Of a stretch of DNA of 64,000 nucleotides, positions 53,183-62,125 are shown one piece after another (position 1 is the first letter of the stretch; every line of letters starts with the position of its first letter). The DNA comes from Methylovirgula sp. Its GTDB lineage: Bacteria; Pseudomonadota; Alphaproteobacteria; Rhizobiales; Beijerinckiaceae. The DNA lies in NCBI RefSeq assembly GCF_037200945.1, contig NZ_JBBCGP010000001.1:1796501-1860500 (forward strand). Reading direction: 5' to 3'. The position numbers and the translations under genes are program-made. The notes below the pieces were generated by a model. That model did not search any database, was not told the origin of the DNA, and saw nothing but the letters and a program-made list of their open reading frames with translations.

Positions 53183-53937
53183 GCCAGAGACTTTTGAGCC
53201 CGGACGAATTGGAAGCCGCGCTGCGTGCAGTCGGCGCCGAGCGCTATCATAACAAGCATCGCTTTCACGCGCGCCAGTACGGCGGCAAATGCACGTATGA
53301 AGAAGTTCAGGCCTGGGCGCTCAATCGCTATTATTATCAGGCGACGATCCCCATCAAGGATGCGATCGTGCTGACGCGCCTGACCGATGCCGAGGATCGC
53401 CGCCAGTGGCGCAAGCGTATCGAGGATCATGATGGGCTTAAACCCGGCGATGGTGGGATCGAGCGCTGGTTGAAGCTCACTGACAGCCTCGGTTTTCCGC
53501 GCGATTATGTTGAATCGACCGCGGGCATTCTGCCGGCGACGCGATTTGCTGTTGAAGCCTATGCCACCTTTGTTCGCGAGCGGAGCCCGGTCGAGGCTGT
53601 GGCCTCGTCGCTCACCGAATTATTCTCGCCGACCATCATCGGCGAACGCATGTCGGGCATGCTGGCGAATTACGATTATGTCAGCAAGGACACGCTGGCC
53701 TATTTCTCCTATCGGCCGACACAGGCGAAGCGCGATGCCGATTGGGCGCTCGATTTCGTCAAGACGCACGCCAAGACGCCCGAGCAGCAGCAAGCCGTCA
53801 TCAAGGCGCTCGAGTTCAAGTGCGATGTGCTCTGGACGCAGCTCGATGCTTTGTGGACAGGCTATGTCGAGAACTATCGTTCGCCGGGCGTTTGGGAGCC
53901 GGGCACGGTCGCGACGCCGCGCAGTAGGGCGGCGTGA
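53179..53937 (+). CDS. pqqC: PQQ synthase PqqC
   Basis: Catalyses the last ring-closing oxidation to PQQ without a cofactor. The 252-residue helical protein has HNKHRFHARQYGGKC, VQAWALNRYYYQATIPIKDA and a C-terminal LWTQLDALWTGYVE helix. Its ATG overlaps the pqqB stop by ATGA, and its stop overlaps the pqqD start. Confidence 0.97.
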   Translation: MSQRLLSPDELEAALRAVGAERYHNKHRFHARQYGGKCTYEEVQAWALNRYYYQATIPIKDAIVLTRLTDAEDRRQWRKRIEDHDGLKPGDGGIERWLKLTDSLGFPRDYVESTAGILPATRFAVEAYATFVRERSPVEAVASSLTELFSPTIIGERMSGMLANYDYVSKDTLAYFSYRPTQAKRDADWALDFVKTHAKTPEQQQAVIKALEFKCDVLWTQLDALWTGYVENYRSPGVWEPGTVATPRSRAA

Positions 53938-54221
53938 ACGATTCCGCAGCGATCAGCGCGGATGCGAAGCCGCATTTGCCGCGTGGTATGCATCTGAAAC
54001 ATGATGCAACACGCGACGAATGGCTGCTCATGGCACCGGAGCGCATCTTAAAGCTTAATGGCGTTGCCGTCGAAATCTTGAAGCGGTGCGATGGCAAGGC
54101 CACATTAGGTGAGATCGTCGATCAGCTCGCCGCCGCGTTTGCCGCGGATCGCACCCAGATCGACACCGATGTGCGGGCGCTCCTCGCGGAGCTCGCCGCC
54201 AAACGGATGGTGGATCTATGA
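53934..54221 (+). CDS. pqqD: PQQ peptide chaperone PqqD
   Basis: A 95-residue RiPP recognition element that holds PqqA for PqqE. Typical are HLKHDATRDEWLLMAPERIL, LNGVAVEILKRCDGKATLGE and the C-terminal winged helix. GTG 53934 overlaps the pqqC stop, and its stop overlaps the pqqE start, so translation is coupled through the operon. Confidence 0.96.
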   Translation: MNDSAAISADAKPHLPRGMHLKHDATRDEWLLMAPERILKLNGVAVEILKRCDGKATLGEIVDQLAAAFAADRTQIDTDVRALLAELAAKRMVDL

Positions 54222-55354
54222 ATGCGCCGCAGAAAGTCTCGGAGGCGATTCCAGCGCCGGTCGGCATTCTCGCCGAGCTGACGCACCGTTGCCCGCTCTC
54301 ATGTCCGTATTGCTCGAACCCGGTGGAGCTTGACTCGCGCGCGGGGGAACTCGATACGGAAACCTGGAAGCGCGTCTTCTCCGAAGCGGCGGCCGCCGGC
54401 ATTCTGCATGTGCATCTCTCCGGCGGCGAGCCGGCGTCGCGTCCCGATCTGGTCGAACTTGTCAAGCATTGCCACGACGTCGGTCTCTATACCAATCTCA
54501 TTACCTCGGGCGTTGGTATCTCGGAAAAACGGATGCGCGAGCTGGCCGACGCGGGGCTCGATCATGTCCAGCTTTCGATTCAGGATGCCGAGGCCGAGTC
54601 GGCCGACAGGATCGGCGGCTACAAGGGCGGCTTCGCCCGCAAGATGGATGTCGCCAAATGGGTCAATGAGGTTGGCATTCCGCTGACCGTCAATGCCGTC
54701 ATCCATCGCGCCAATATCGCCCGTGCCGGACGGATGGTGGAATTCGCCGTCGAGCTTGGCGCGCGGCGTGTCGAGATCGCGCACACGCAATATTATGCCT
54801 GGGCCTATCTTAATCGGCAGGCTCTGATGCCGTCGCGGGAGCAGGTCGAAAAGGCTGTGACCGAGGTCGAGGCATTGCGCAAATTCTATGCGGGCAAGAT
54901 CGTCATCGATCATGTCGCGCCGGATTATTATGCCAAATATCCCAAAGCCTGCATGGGCGGTTGGGCCAAGCGCACATTGAACATCACGCCGCACGGCAAA
55001 GTTTTGCCCTGTCACGCTGCCGAAACCATTCCCGGCCTCGAATTCTGGAATGTGCGCGATCATTCGATCGCCGACATCTGGTTCAATGCGCCGGCGTTCA
55101 ACGCTTACCGGGGTGACGACTGGATGGTCGAGCCTTGTCGCTCGTGCCCGCGCAAACATCAGGATTACGGTGGGTGCCGCTGCCAGGCGATGGCGCTGAC
55201 CGGCGATGCCCGGAATACCGATCCGATCTGCCACCTCTCGCCAAACCACGATAAAGTCGCCGCGATTGCCGCGACTTTCGAAGAAGTCGATGGAAATGTG
55301 CCGGCGGCGGACTATGTCTATCGCACCCTGAAGGCTCAGGCCCCGGTAGCGTGA
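54218..55354 (+). CDS. pqqE: PqqA peptide cyclase PqqE
   Basis: A radical SAM/SPASM enzyme that crosslinks Glu and Tyr of PqqA. The catalytic cluster motif is CPLSCPYC. The SPASM region carries cysteines in KACMGGWA, VLPCHAAE, EPCRSCPRKH, GGCRCQAM and PICHLSP, in standard order after the barrel. Length (378) is normal. No pqqF/G protease gene is near; that function must be elsewhere. Confidence 0.97.
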   Translation: MNAPQKVSEAIPAPVGILAELTHRCPLSCPYCSNPVELDSRAGELDTETWKRVFSEAAAAGILHVHLSGGEPASRPDLVELVKHCHDVGLYTNLITSGVGISEKRMRELADAGLDHVQLSIQDAEAESADRIGGYKGGFARKMDVAKWVNEVGIPLTVNAVIHRANIARAGRMVEFAVELGARRVEIAHTQYYAWAYLNRQALMPSREQVEKAVTEVEALRKFYAGKIVIDHVAPDYYAKYPKACMGGWAKRTLNITPHGKVLPCHAAETIPGLEFWNVRDHSIADIWFNAPAFNAYRGDDWMVEPCRSCPRKHQDYGGCRCQAMALTGDARNTDPICHLSPNHDKVAAIAATFEEVDGNVPAADYVYRTLKAQAPVA

Positions 55355-55382
55355 CCGCCCGGGCGTTACCCGAGGTGCGATC

Positions 55383-56228
55383 ATGCGAGGTAAAACTGTT
55401 GTAATCACCGGTGCCACGTCCGGCATCGGCGAAGTTGCCGCGCTCGAACTCGCCGGCAAAGGTGCACGGATCGTTTTCATAGCCCGGGATCGCAATCGTG
55501 GCGAGGCGACACTGGCGAAGCTCGATGCCAAGGCGCCAGGGTTGCCGCATAAGGTTCATTACGCCGACCTCTCGCTCGTCGCGGAGATGAAGCGTGTCGC
55601 GGCGGAAATTGCCGCAAGCGAGCCGCGTATTGATGTGCTCATCAACAATGCCGGCGCGGCTTTCGCGCAGCGCCAGGTGACGGCGGAAGGTTTTGAGCTG
55701 ACCTTCGCGCTCAATCATCTTTCCTATTTCGTGATTACGGCGGGGTTGCGTGAGAGGCTGCTGGGCTCGACCCCCGCGCGCATCGTCAGCACATCGTCCA
55801 CCGCACATAGCGGCATGAAGATCGATCTTGGCGATTTGCAGACAAAGAACGGCTATTCGAGCCTCAAGGCGTATGGCCGCTCGAAGCTCGAAAATATCCT
55901 CTTCACGCGTGAACTCGCGCGGCGGCTGCGCGGCACGGGCCTCACCGCGAATTGCCTGCATCCCGGCGTCGTCGCAACCCGTTTCGGGCATGAGAGCGGC
56001 GGCATCATTCAGCCGGTCATAAAGGCGCTTCAGCTATTCGCTATTTCGCCTGAGAAGGGCGCGGAAACGATTGTTTATCTCGCTTCGTCGCCGGACGTCG
56101 CGAATGTCACCGGCGAATATTTCGTCAAGAACAAGATCGCCAAGACGTCGGCCGCGGCGCAGGACATGGGTGTCGCCGCCGCGCTCTGGGCGGAGACGGT
56201 CGAACTCACCGGCGTCGATTGGGCCTGA
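55383..56228 (+). CDS. Short-chain dehydrogenase/reductase
   Basis: An NAD(P)-dependent oxidoreductase of 281 residues with the glycine-rich TGATSGIGE, DVLINNAGAAFAQR, and the catalytic Ser/Tyr-x3-Lys region STSSTAHSG and YGRSKLEN. It resembles retinol-dehydrogenase-like SDRs. It starts 28 bases after pqqE on the same strand and may be co-transcribed, but a role in PQQ metabolism is not known. Its end is nearly adjacent to the convergent small secreted protein gene. Confidence 0.9.
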   Translation: MRGKTVVITGATSGIGEVAALELAGKGARIVFIARDRNRGEATLAKLDAKAPGLPHKVHYADLSLVAEMKRVAAEIAASEPRIDVLINNAGAAFAQRQVTAEGFELTFALNHLSYFVITAGLRERLLGSTPARIVSTSSTAHSGMKIDLGDLQTKNGYSSLKAYGRSKLENILFTRELARRLRGTGLTANCLHPGVVATRFGHESGGIIQPVIKALQLFAISPEKGAETIVYLASSPDVANVTGEYFVKNKIAKTSAAAQDMGVAAALWAETVELTGVDWA

Positions 56229-56231
56229 TGG

Positions 56232-56615
56232 TTACGGGTACGGCGGGAAAGGGTTTTCCGCCGCCTCCACAGCGACCCGCGTCGCGCGTGATTGGAGACG
56301 GAGGGTTCCGCTGATGCAATCGTTGTTGACGAGAGAAACGTCGTCAAACCCGTAACCGGGATAATGCTGGACGATGACGGCTTGCGCCCAATTGTCCATG
56401 TGCTGGCCAAGGTTGAAATTCAAAAAGGCCAGGAATCGCTCCGCCTTCTCGTCCGTCAAGAAAATCGTGCCTCTCGGTGCCGATGCCGCTGCAACGGCCA
56501 CGCGCATTCTATCCACCATACCCGGCTCACAGCGCAAAGCGCCAGCCTGCGATGTGCCAACGAGGCCGGCGAAACAAGCCGTAGCGAGCAGGCTTCTGAA
56601 GAGATGCGGTTTCAT
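56232..56615 (-). CDS. Small secreted protein, paralogue A
   Basis: A 127-residue protein with a signal peptide (LATACFAGLVGTSQAGA). The mature part has two cysteines, LRCEPG and NNDCISG, and the region LTDEKAERFLAFLNFNLGQH is clearly related to LSGDQAERFLDYINDNIGQH of the neighbour at 56767. I do not recognise the family. Expected to be periplasmic or extracellular. Confidence 0.7.
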   Translation of the reverse strand: MKPHLFRSLLATACFAGLVGTSQAGALRCEPGMVDRMRVAVAAASAPRGTIFLTDEKAERFLAFLNFNLGQHMDNWAQAVIVQHYPGYGFDDVSLVNNDCISGTLRLQSRATRVAVEAAENPFPPYP

Positions 56616-56766
56616 TTTCGCCCCGGCATTGGATGAGTGTATGGCGAGGCAGAGATGCAGGCACGACTCGCCGCCGAATCTGCGCTCATTCTAGAGGCAG
56701 ATCGGCGGCTTATCCAGAGCCGGGCTGCGCGCCGGGGCGTGCAGCCCGAGCGGTGCTTTGTCATTA

Positions 56767-57144
56767 TCAATACGAGTCTTGGTCTGCGTGCTGCAGCGCT
56801 GCGGCGGTATCTGCTGGATCAAGGCGGATCGCCTTGCTCTCGTCGACACAGCCGTCATCGACGATCGCCATGGCGTCATAGCCAAGAGCCGGGAAACGGG
56901 TCACAAGAACGCCGTCGCCCCAATATTCTGTGTGCTGACCGATATTGTCGTTGATGTAATCGAGGAACCGCTCGGCTTGGTCGCCAGACAAAGCGATCGC
57001 GGTACCGCCGGCCTGCTGGGTCGCCATCTCGAATTGCACCTGCGCCGCAGCAACGGGCACACAGGCACGCTGCGCGTAAGCCATTGGGCCGCTGCCAATC
57101 GCGGCCGTGGCCGCGAACAGACTCGTGAAGAGAAAACGTCTCAT
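56767..57144 (-). CDS. Small secreted protein, paralogue B
   Basis: A 125-residue protein with a signal peptide ending AYAQR. It has the same layout as paralogue A: first cysteine near the mature N-terminus (RACVP), a LSGDQAERFLDYINDNIGQH helix, a VLVTRFPALGYDAMAIVDD strand region and a second cysteine in DDGCVDE. The two genes are tandem, 151 bases apart on the minus strand, and differ enough to suggest an old duplication. Confidence 0.72.
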   Translation of the reverse strand: MRRFLFTSLFAATAAIGSGPMAYAQRACVPVAAAQVQFEMATQQAGGTAIALSGDQAERFLDYINDNIGQHTEYWGDGVLVTRFPALGYDAMAIVDDGCVDESKAIRLDPADTAAALQHADQDSY

Positions 57145-57320
57145 CTTGCATCTCCTGCTTAGTAGCAGATATGCCCCATGCGGGTTGGTGGCGCATCACC
57201 CCGCCGAAACGTGGCGTCGCAGCGATGGTTCCGCGATCTCCATGAGCCATTTGCAAACGCCAATTTGGCCGCAGTTGCATAGGTTGGCCGAACCGCCTAA
57301 GCAAAGGGCCGTTTTTCCCA

Positions 57321-58055
57321 ATGGCTCAGGTTAAAAATTTGATGCGTCCTTCTCAGCGTGCGGCGAATGAAATGCGGCAAGTGGTCATCGAGCGCAATGT
57401 TGCGCGCTATGCCGAGGGCTCCTGTCTCATAAAATTCGGCGAGACGCATGTGCTTTGCACAGCCTCGCTTGAGGACAAGCCGCCGCAATGGTTGCGCGGA
57501 CAAGGCCGCGGCTGGGTGACGGCGGAATATGCCATGCTGCCACGTGCTACACACACACGCACGCGTCGCGAAAGCGCTGCGGGCCGACCCTCCGGCCGAA
57601 CGCAGGAAATCCAGCGTCTCATCGGCCGCAGTCTGCGCGCCGTTACCGATCTTCAAATGCTCGGCGAACGCCAGATCACCATCGATTGTGATGTGTTGCA
57701 AGCCGACGGGGGCACGCGCACTGCTTCGATTACTGGCGGCTGGGTGGCGCTGCGCGAATGCCTCAAATGGATGCATTCGCGTTCGATCCTGAAAGAGACT
57801 CCATTGCGCGATCATGTCGCTGCGATCTCATGCGGCATCTCGAATGGCGAAGCGGTACTTGATCTCGATTACGCCGAAGACAGTGCTGCACAGACCGATG
57901 CGAATTTCGTTATCACCGGGACGGGCGCGCTCGTCGAGATTCAGGCGACGGCGGAGGCGGCGGTCTTCAGCGAGGCCGACTTTGGCGCGATGCTGGGCCT
58001 CGCCCGCAAGGGCATCACCGAACTCGTCGCCTTGCAGAAGCTGGCGATCGCCTAA
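57321..58055 (+). CDS. rph: Ribonuclease PH
   Basis: A phosphorolytic 3'-5' exoribonuclease that trims tRNA 3' ends. The 244-residue protein has EGSCLIKFGETHVLCTASLE, the RTQEIQRLIGRSLRAV phosphate-site block and DCDVLQADGGTRTASITGG. It is followed two bases later by rdgB, a common pairing. It is divergent from the secreted paralogue genes. Confidence 0.96.
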   Translation: MAQVKNLMRPSQRAANEMRQVVIERNVARYAEGSCLIKFGETHVLCTASLEDKPPQWLRGQGRGWVTAEYAMLPRATHTRTRRESAAGRPSGRTQEIQRLIGRSLRAVTDLQMLGERQITIDCDVLQADGGTRTASITGGWVALRECLKWMHSRSILKETPLRDHVAAISCGISNGEAVLDLDYAEDSAAQTDANFVITGTGALVEIQATAEAAVFSEADFGAMLGLARKGITELVALQKLAIA

Positions 58056-58056
58056 G

Positions 58057-58692
58057 ATGTCGAAGCGCTTGAGCGGACGGCTCGTTATTGCCACGCATAA
58101 TCGCGGCAAGCTGTGGGAAATGCAGGCGCTGCTAAAGCCCTATGGTATCGAGGCGGTATCGGCGGCCGAACTTGGCTTGCCAGAGCCGGAAGAAACCGGC
58201 GCGACCTTTGCCGCAAACGCGGAATTGAAGGCGCGCGCCGCGGCCGATGCCGCGCGGCTTCCGGCGCTTGCTGATGATTCAGGCCTTTGCATCGATGCGC
58301 TTGGCGGCGCACCGGGTCTGCTTTCAGCGCGCTGGGCCGAGATCGAGCCGGGCGGCGCGCGCGATTTCGCAAATGCGATCAAAAAGGTCGAAGCGGCGGT
58401 CGCGGAAACCGGCGCCGCGCCGCCATACCGGGCGCATTTCATCTCCGTTCTGGCGCTTGCCTGGCCGCACGGCGCTTGCGATGTGTTTGAAGGCAAGGTG
58501 CATGGCACGCTCGTCTTCCCGCCACGCGGGACGAAAGGCTTTGGCTATGACCCGATATTCCTGTCCGATGGACTGACGCGGACCTTCGGCGAAATGATGA
58601 TGGATGAGAAGCAAGCCATTCCCGCCGATGGCTCGCCGGCGCTCTCGCATCGCGCACGCGCCTTTCAGGCTTTTTCGCGCGCTTGTCTTTAA
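58057..58692 (+). CDS. rdgB: XTP/dITP diphosphatase (RdgB/HAM1)
   Basis: Removes non-canonical purine nucleoside triphosphates such as ITP and XTP. The 211-residue protein has VIATHNRGKLWEM, the TGATFAANAELKA block, ADDSGLCIDALGG and GFGYDPIFL. ATG 58057 follows the rph stop by one base; a longer frame beginning inside rph is rejected. Confidence 0.95.
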   Translation: MSKRLSGRLVIATHNRGKLWEMQALLKPYGIEAVSAAELGLPEPEETGATFAANAELKARAAADAARLPALADDSGLCIDALGGAPGLLSARWAEIEPGGARDFANAIKKVEAAVAETGAAPPYRAHFISVLALAWPHGACDVFEGKVHGTLVFPPRGTKGFGYDPIFLSDGLTRTFGEMMMDEKQAIPADGSPALSHRARAFQAFSRACL

Positions 58693-58830
58693 ACATTCAA
58701 AACTATGATGTGCGATTGATCACGAAATGTCGCGGGCCAATGTCTTGCTGCGATGTGGCGACGGGGCTAATAAAAGCCTAGCCGGGCTGCGAAGTACCTG
58801 TCCGCCGGCATTTTTGGAATAACGGAAGAC

Positions 58831-59124
58831 ATGTCTGAGATTTGGGCAACGAAATATGGTTCGCGCCGTGTAAGGCGTGACCCGCCAACGCTTGAAGAGG
58901 CGATGGTGGCGGCGCAAGGGCTTTCCGACGAACTGGACGAGCAGATCGAAATTGCGGCGGGTTTCATGGACTTGCCGATCGATGCCGTGCGCACTGAGGT
59001 TCTCAAGGCGCCAAAGAACGCCAGGGCGGCACGCGTCGTCGTGGCGCCGAGCCGCGAAGGCGTGACGCGGACCGTCATTGTCGAACGCAAACCCTCGCGC
59101 CGTCTGCGTCCGACGGCTGTCTAA
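58831..59124 (+). CDS. Conserved hypothetical protein
   Basis: A 97-residue soluble basic protein with no recognised domain. The central AAGFMDLPIDAVRTEVL and C-terminal VVVAPSREGVTRTVIVERKP segments resemble small uncharacterised proteins of Rhizobiales, from memory. It starts about 140 bases after rdgB and may have its own promoter. Overlapping frames on the other strand are mirrors. Confidence 0.65.
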   Translation: MSEIWATKYGSRRVRRDPPTLEEAMVAAQGLSDELDEQIEIAAGFMDLPIDAVRTEVLKAPKNARAARVVVAPSREGVTRTVIVERKPSRRLRPTAV

Positions 59125-59165
59125 ATCCATTCTTGAAAACAGGTCTGTCGCGCTGGCGACAGGGC

Positions 59166-60137
59166 TCAGGTGTCGAATGAGTCGATTGCAAATCCTGCCG
59201 CATTAAGAGCTTTGACGATTGTATCGTCCGGTTCGCCTGCGGCGAGCCAGACCATTCGTTTGCCTTTGCGCGCTTCGGCAAGAATTAACGCGGCGACGTC
59301 GTCGCGCGCGTCGCGGCGGATTCTGGCGGATTCGCGCCGTGCCATTCCGACGATTTGCGGCGCAATGCCGGCATCGTAGAAAACAACTTCTCCGGATTGT
59401 AGAAGCCTTAGCGCTTTCAGCGTCAGAAGCTCCGGGTCGCCGGAGGTGATTGCGAGACAGGCGATTGTGGTCTTTTGCGTTTCCGTTTCACGCTGAGCCG
59501 CTTCAATCAATTCGTCAAAATCATGCGGCTTCGGCGCACGCGAACCCAATGCGCGCGTCACGAAATGCTCCCAGAAGCGCCGCCGCGATTCGGCATCGCC
59601 CAGCTTGGGCCGCCACGTCTGCGCGGCTTGCGCCCAGGTCTTGAGACTTTGCGGCAGCAGCGCTTCGATGCGGCCGCGCAGCGCCAGCGCAAAAACCGGC
59701 GCCGCGCCAGCCGTTGAAATCGCGACGACGAGCGGCGATCGATCGATGATCGTGCCAAATTGGAAATCGCAATAGTTCGGCTTGTCGACGACATTGATGG
59801 GCACACGCGCGCGCCGGGCCGCGTCACGAAAACGCGCAGCTTCGCCTTCTGTCGCGAAATCGCCGATGGCCAAGGCGACATCAGCGAAATCGCTCTCGGT
59901 CCAATCGCGCGTGACAAGCGTTATCGTTGAAGTTCGTGCCGCCAGCACACGCATGTCTTCGCCCGGCGCGGCGCTGACAACGGCAACATGCGCGCCCGTG
60001 GCCTGCAACAGCTCCGCCTTCCAGGCCGCGCCAGCACTGCCGCCCGCAACGAGAACGCGGCGGCCGGCAAGCTTGAAGAAAACCGGCAGGCTCACCAGCC
60101 CGTGCATTGGCGCATCTTCGGCTTTTTCGGACGTCAC
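59166..60137 (-). CDS. cysG: Siroheme synthase CysG-like protein with shortened methyltransferase domain
   Basis: The N-terminal half (about 1-215) is the precorrin-2 dehydrogenase/sirohydrochlorin ferrochelatase module, with the NAD site GRRVLVAGGSAGAAWKAELL and VPINVVDKPNYCDFQFGTII. The following part begins like the SUMT methyltransferase (SGDPELLTLKALRLLQSGEV and then VVFYDAGIAPQIVGMARRE) but stops after about 100 residues, where SUMT domains have about 240. The SAM-binding and substrate parts beyond are missing. It may supply only the dehydrogenase/chelatase steps, with a separate CobA-type enzyme elsewhere. The frame has no visible frameshift. Confidence 0.85.
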   Translation of the reverse strand: MTSEKAEDAPMHGLVSLPVFFKLAGRRVLVAGGSAGAAWKAELLQATGAHVAVVSAAPGEDMRVLAARTSTITLVTRDWTESDFADVALAIGDFATEGEAARFRDAARRARVPINVVDKPNYCDFQFGTIIDRSPLVVAISTAGAAPVFALALRGRIEALLPQSLKTWAQAAQTWRPKLGDAESRRRFWEHFVTRALGSRAPKPHDFDELIEAAQRETETQKTTIACLAITSGDPELLTLKALRLLQSGEVVFYDAGIAPQIVGMARRESARIRRDARDDVAALILAEARKGKRMVWLAAGEPDDTIVKALNAAGFAIDSFDT

Positions 60138-60234
60138 TGGCGTGCCTCGAACAAATTGCGTTCATCCTCTATAGCGCGGGGCGACAAGAGCGCCTAAATC
60201 GGGCTCGAAACCCAACGTCCGACGGAGAAGAGAA

Positions 60235-61026
60235 TTGCTGATCGATCTAACTGGCAAGAGCGCGATTGTGACCGGCTCGACGCGCGGCATCGGCTTCGCC
60301 GTCGCCAAGGGCTTGGCCCTCTCCGGCGCGCGTGTCGTCGTCAACGGGCGGGGCCAGAAGGCGGTGGACGAGGCTTTGGGCGAGTTGAAAAAGGCAGCGC
60401 CGAAGGCTGAGCTTCAAGGCGTTGTGGCCGATCTCGGCACTGTCGCGGGCTGCGACGCGCTGGTTAAGGCTGTCTCGTCGGCGGATATTCTCGTCAACAA
60501 TGTCGGTATCTTCAATCCGCAGGATTTCTTCGAGATTCCCGATTCCGAATGGCAACGCTTTTTTGACGTGAATGTCATGTCAGGTGTGCGGCTGACGCGC
60601 GCCTATCTGCCGGCCATGATCGCGCGCAATTGGGGGCGCGTGATTTTCATCTCCTCGGAATCTGGCCTGAACATTCCCGTCGAGATGATCCATTACGGCT
60701 TCACCAAAACGGCGCAGCTTTCCATCGCGCGCGGCATCGCCAAGCGCGCCGCCGGCACGGGCGTGACGGTGAATTCTGTGCTGCCGGGACCGACCCTGTC
60801 GGAAGGCGTCGTCGATTTCCTTGAAAAGATGTCGAGCGACGGCGGATCGGTCGAAGAGACGGCGGCCGCCTTCGTCAAAAAGCATCGGCCGAGTTCGATC
60901 ATCCAGCGCGCCGCCAGCGTCGAGGAAGTCGCCAATCTGGTTGTTTATGTCGCCTCGCCGCAAGCGTCGGCGACAACGGGCGCGGCGCTGCGCGTCGATG
61001 GCGGCGTGGTCGATACGATTGCGTAA
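60235..61026 (+). CDS. SDR family oxidoreductase
   Basis: 263 residues. Motifs are VTGSTRGIGFAVAKGLALSG, ILVNNVGIFNP and the catalytic HYGFTKTAQLSIARGIA (Tyr-x3-Lys), with NSVLPGPTLSEGVVDF. A 3-oxoacyl-ACP-reductase-like fold, but the substrate cannot be told. TTG 60235 lies after a GGAG-type ribosome binding site. It is divergent from cysG. Confidence 0.9.
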   Translation: MLIDLTGKSAIVTGSTRGIGFAVAKGLALSGARVVVNGRGQKAVDEALGELKKAAPKAELQGVVADLGTVAGCDALVKAVSSADILVNNVGIFNPQDFFEIPDSEWQRFFDVNVMSGVRLTRAYLPAMIARNWGRVIFISSESGLNIPVEMIHYGFTKTAQLSIARGIAKRAAGTGVTVNSVLPGPTLSEGVVDFLEKMSSDGGSVEETAAAFVKKHRPSSIIQRAASVEEVANLVVYVASPQASATTGAALRVDGGVVDTIA

Positions 61027-61038
61027 AAGAATGTGGGG

Positions 61039-61395
61039 CTAATGCCCCTCATATTCCGCGCAGCAATCCTTCGTCTCGAAGACGATGACGGCGGAGAGTT
61101 CGGGGAAGGTCGGCTTGATTTGCTCGTAAATCCAGATCGCGATATTTTCCGCGGTCGGATTTTCGAGGCCGGGGATCTCGTTCAGGCAATGATGATCGAG
61201 CTGCGCATGCAGCGGCGCGAAGACCTTTTCGATGGCGAAGAAATCGACGACGAAGCCGCTCTCCGCATCGACCGGCCCTTCGAGCCTGAGTTCGACGCGA
61301 TAGGAATGGCCGTGCAGGTTGCGGCAGCGATGCGTCGGCGCGACCTTGGGCAGGAAATGCGCCGCCTCGAATGAAAAAGCCTGTGTGATCTTCAT
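61039..61395 (-). CDS. queD: 6-carboxytetrahydropterin synthase QueD
   Basis: Converts 7,8-dihydroneopterin triphosphate to carboxytetrahydropterin in queuosine synthesis. The 118-residue protein has the zinc histidines and catalytic Cys region THRCRNLHGHSYRVEL, and QLDHHCLNEIPGLENPTAENIA in the C-terminal half. It follows queE by nine bases, forming a queE-queD pair. Confidence 0.96.
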   Translation of the reverse strand: MKITQAFSFEAAHFLPKVAPTHRCRNLHGHSYRVELRLEGPVDAESGFVVDFFAIEKVFAPLHAQLDHHCLNEIPGLENPTAENIAIWIYEQIKPTFPELSAVIVFETKDCCAEYEGH

Positions 61396-61404
61396 GGTCT
61401 CAAA

Positions 61405-62037
61405 TCAGGGTAGGCCGATGAGCTTGTGGGTTTGCAGGCTCAGGCGCCAGCGTGGATGCGCCAGACAATAGGCCGCCGCCTGCTGGATGTTGGCGTCCTG
61501 CGCCGGCCCATCCATCGGTTGCAGGAAGAAATGCCGGAAGGCAAGCCCCGCGAAGCTTTCCGGGTCGAGGCCGTCTTGGGGGAAAACCAGTTTCAATTCG
61601 TCGCCGGTTTTGAGTTCCAGAGGCGCATCTGCCTTGGGGCTGACGCAAATCCAGTCGAGGCCGGGCGGCGGCGCGAGCGTGCCATTCGTCTCGACCGCAC
61701 AGGAAAATCCCCTTGCATGCATGGCTGCGATCAAGGATTCGTCGAGCTGCAAAAACGGCTCGCCGCCGGTGAAGACAACGAGGGCGTTGGCTTTCTCACC
61801 CCGCCATTCGGCCGCGATGGCAGCAGCCAGCGATTCGGCATCCGCAAATTTACCGCCGCCGGGGCCGTCTGTGCCGACGAAATCCGTATCGCAGAAGCGG
61901 CATTGCGCCTCGGCGCGGTCAACCTCGCGGCCGGACCAGAGATTGCAGCCGGCAAGGCGGCAGAAGACGGCGGCGCGGCCCGCCTGCGCGCCCTCGCCCT
62001 GCAGCGTGTAATAGATTTCCTTGACCGCATAGGTCAT
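61405..62037 (-). CDS. queE: 7-carboxy-7-deazaguanine synthase QueE
   Basis: A radical SAM enzyme forming the 7-deazaguanine core. From ATG 62037 it has 210 residues. The cluster motif is the expanded C-x14-C-x2-C form (AGCNLWSG to QCRFCDTDF), as described for some proteobacterial QueE. YYTLQGEGAQAGRAAVFCR precedes it and VVFTGGEPFLQ follows. It lies just upstream of queD. Confidence 0.95.
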   Translation of the reverse strand: MTYAVKEIYYTLQGEGAQAGRAAVFCRLAGCNLWSGREVDRAEAQCRFCDTDFVGTDGPGGGKFADAESLAAAIAAEWRGEKANALVVFTGGEPFLQLDESLIAAMHARGFSCAVETNGTLAPPPGLDWICVSPKADAPLELKTGDELKLVFPQDGLDPESFAGLAFRHFFLQPMDGPAQDANIQQAAAYCLAHPRWRLSLQTHKLIGLP

Positions 62038-62073
62038 CGGCGTTCGCTCGGAAATACTCTGAACCCGCAAGCA

Positions 62074-62100
62074 AAAAGGACCTCTCGCGAGGTCCTTTGG
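62074..62100 (-). terminator. Terminator after trxA
   Basis: AGGACCTC-GCGA-GAGGTCCT with TTTTTG on the minus strand, between the trxA stop and queE start. Confidence 0.8.
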
Positions 62101-62125
62101 CTAGCCCGGGACAGAAGCGGCGGGA

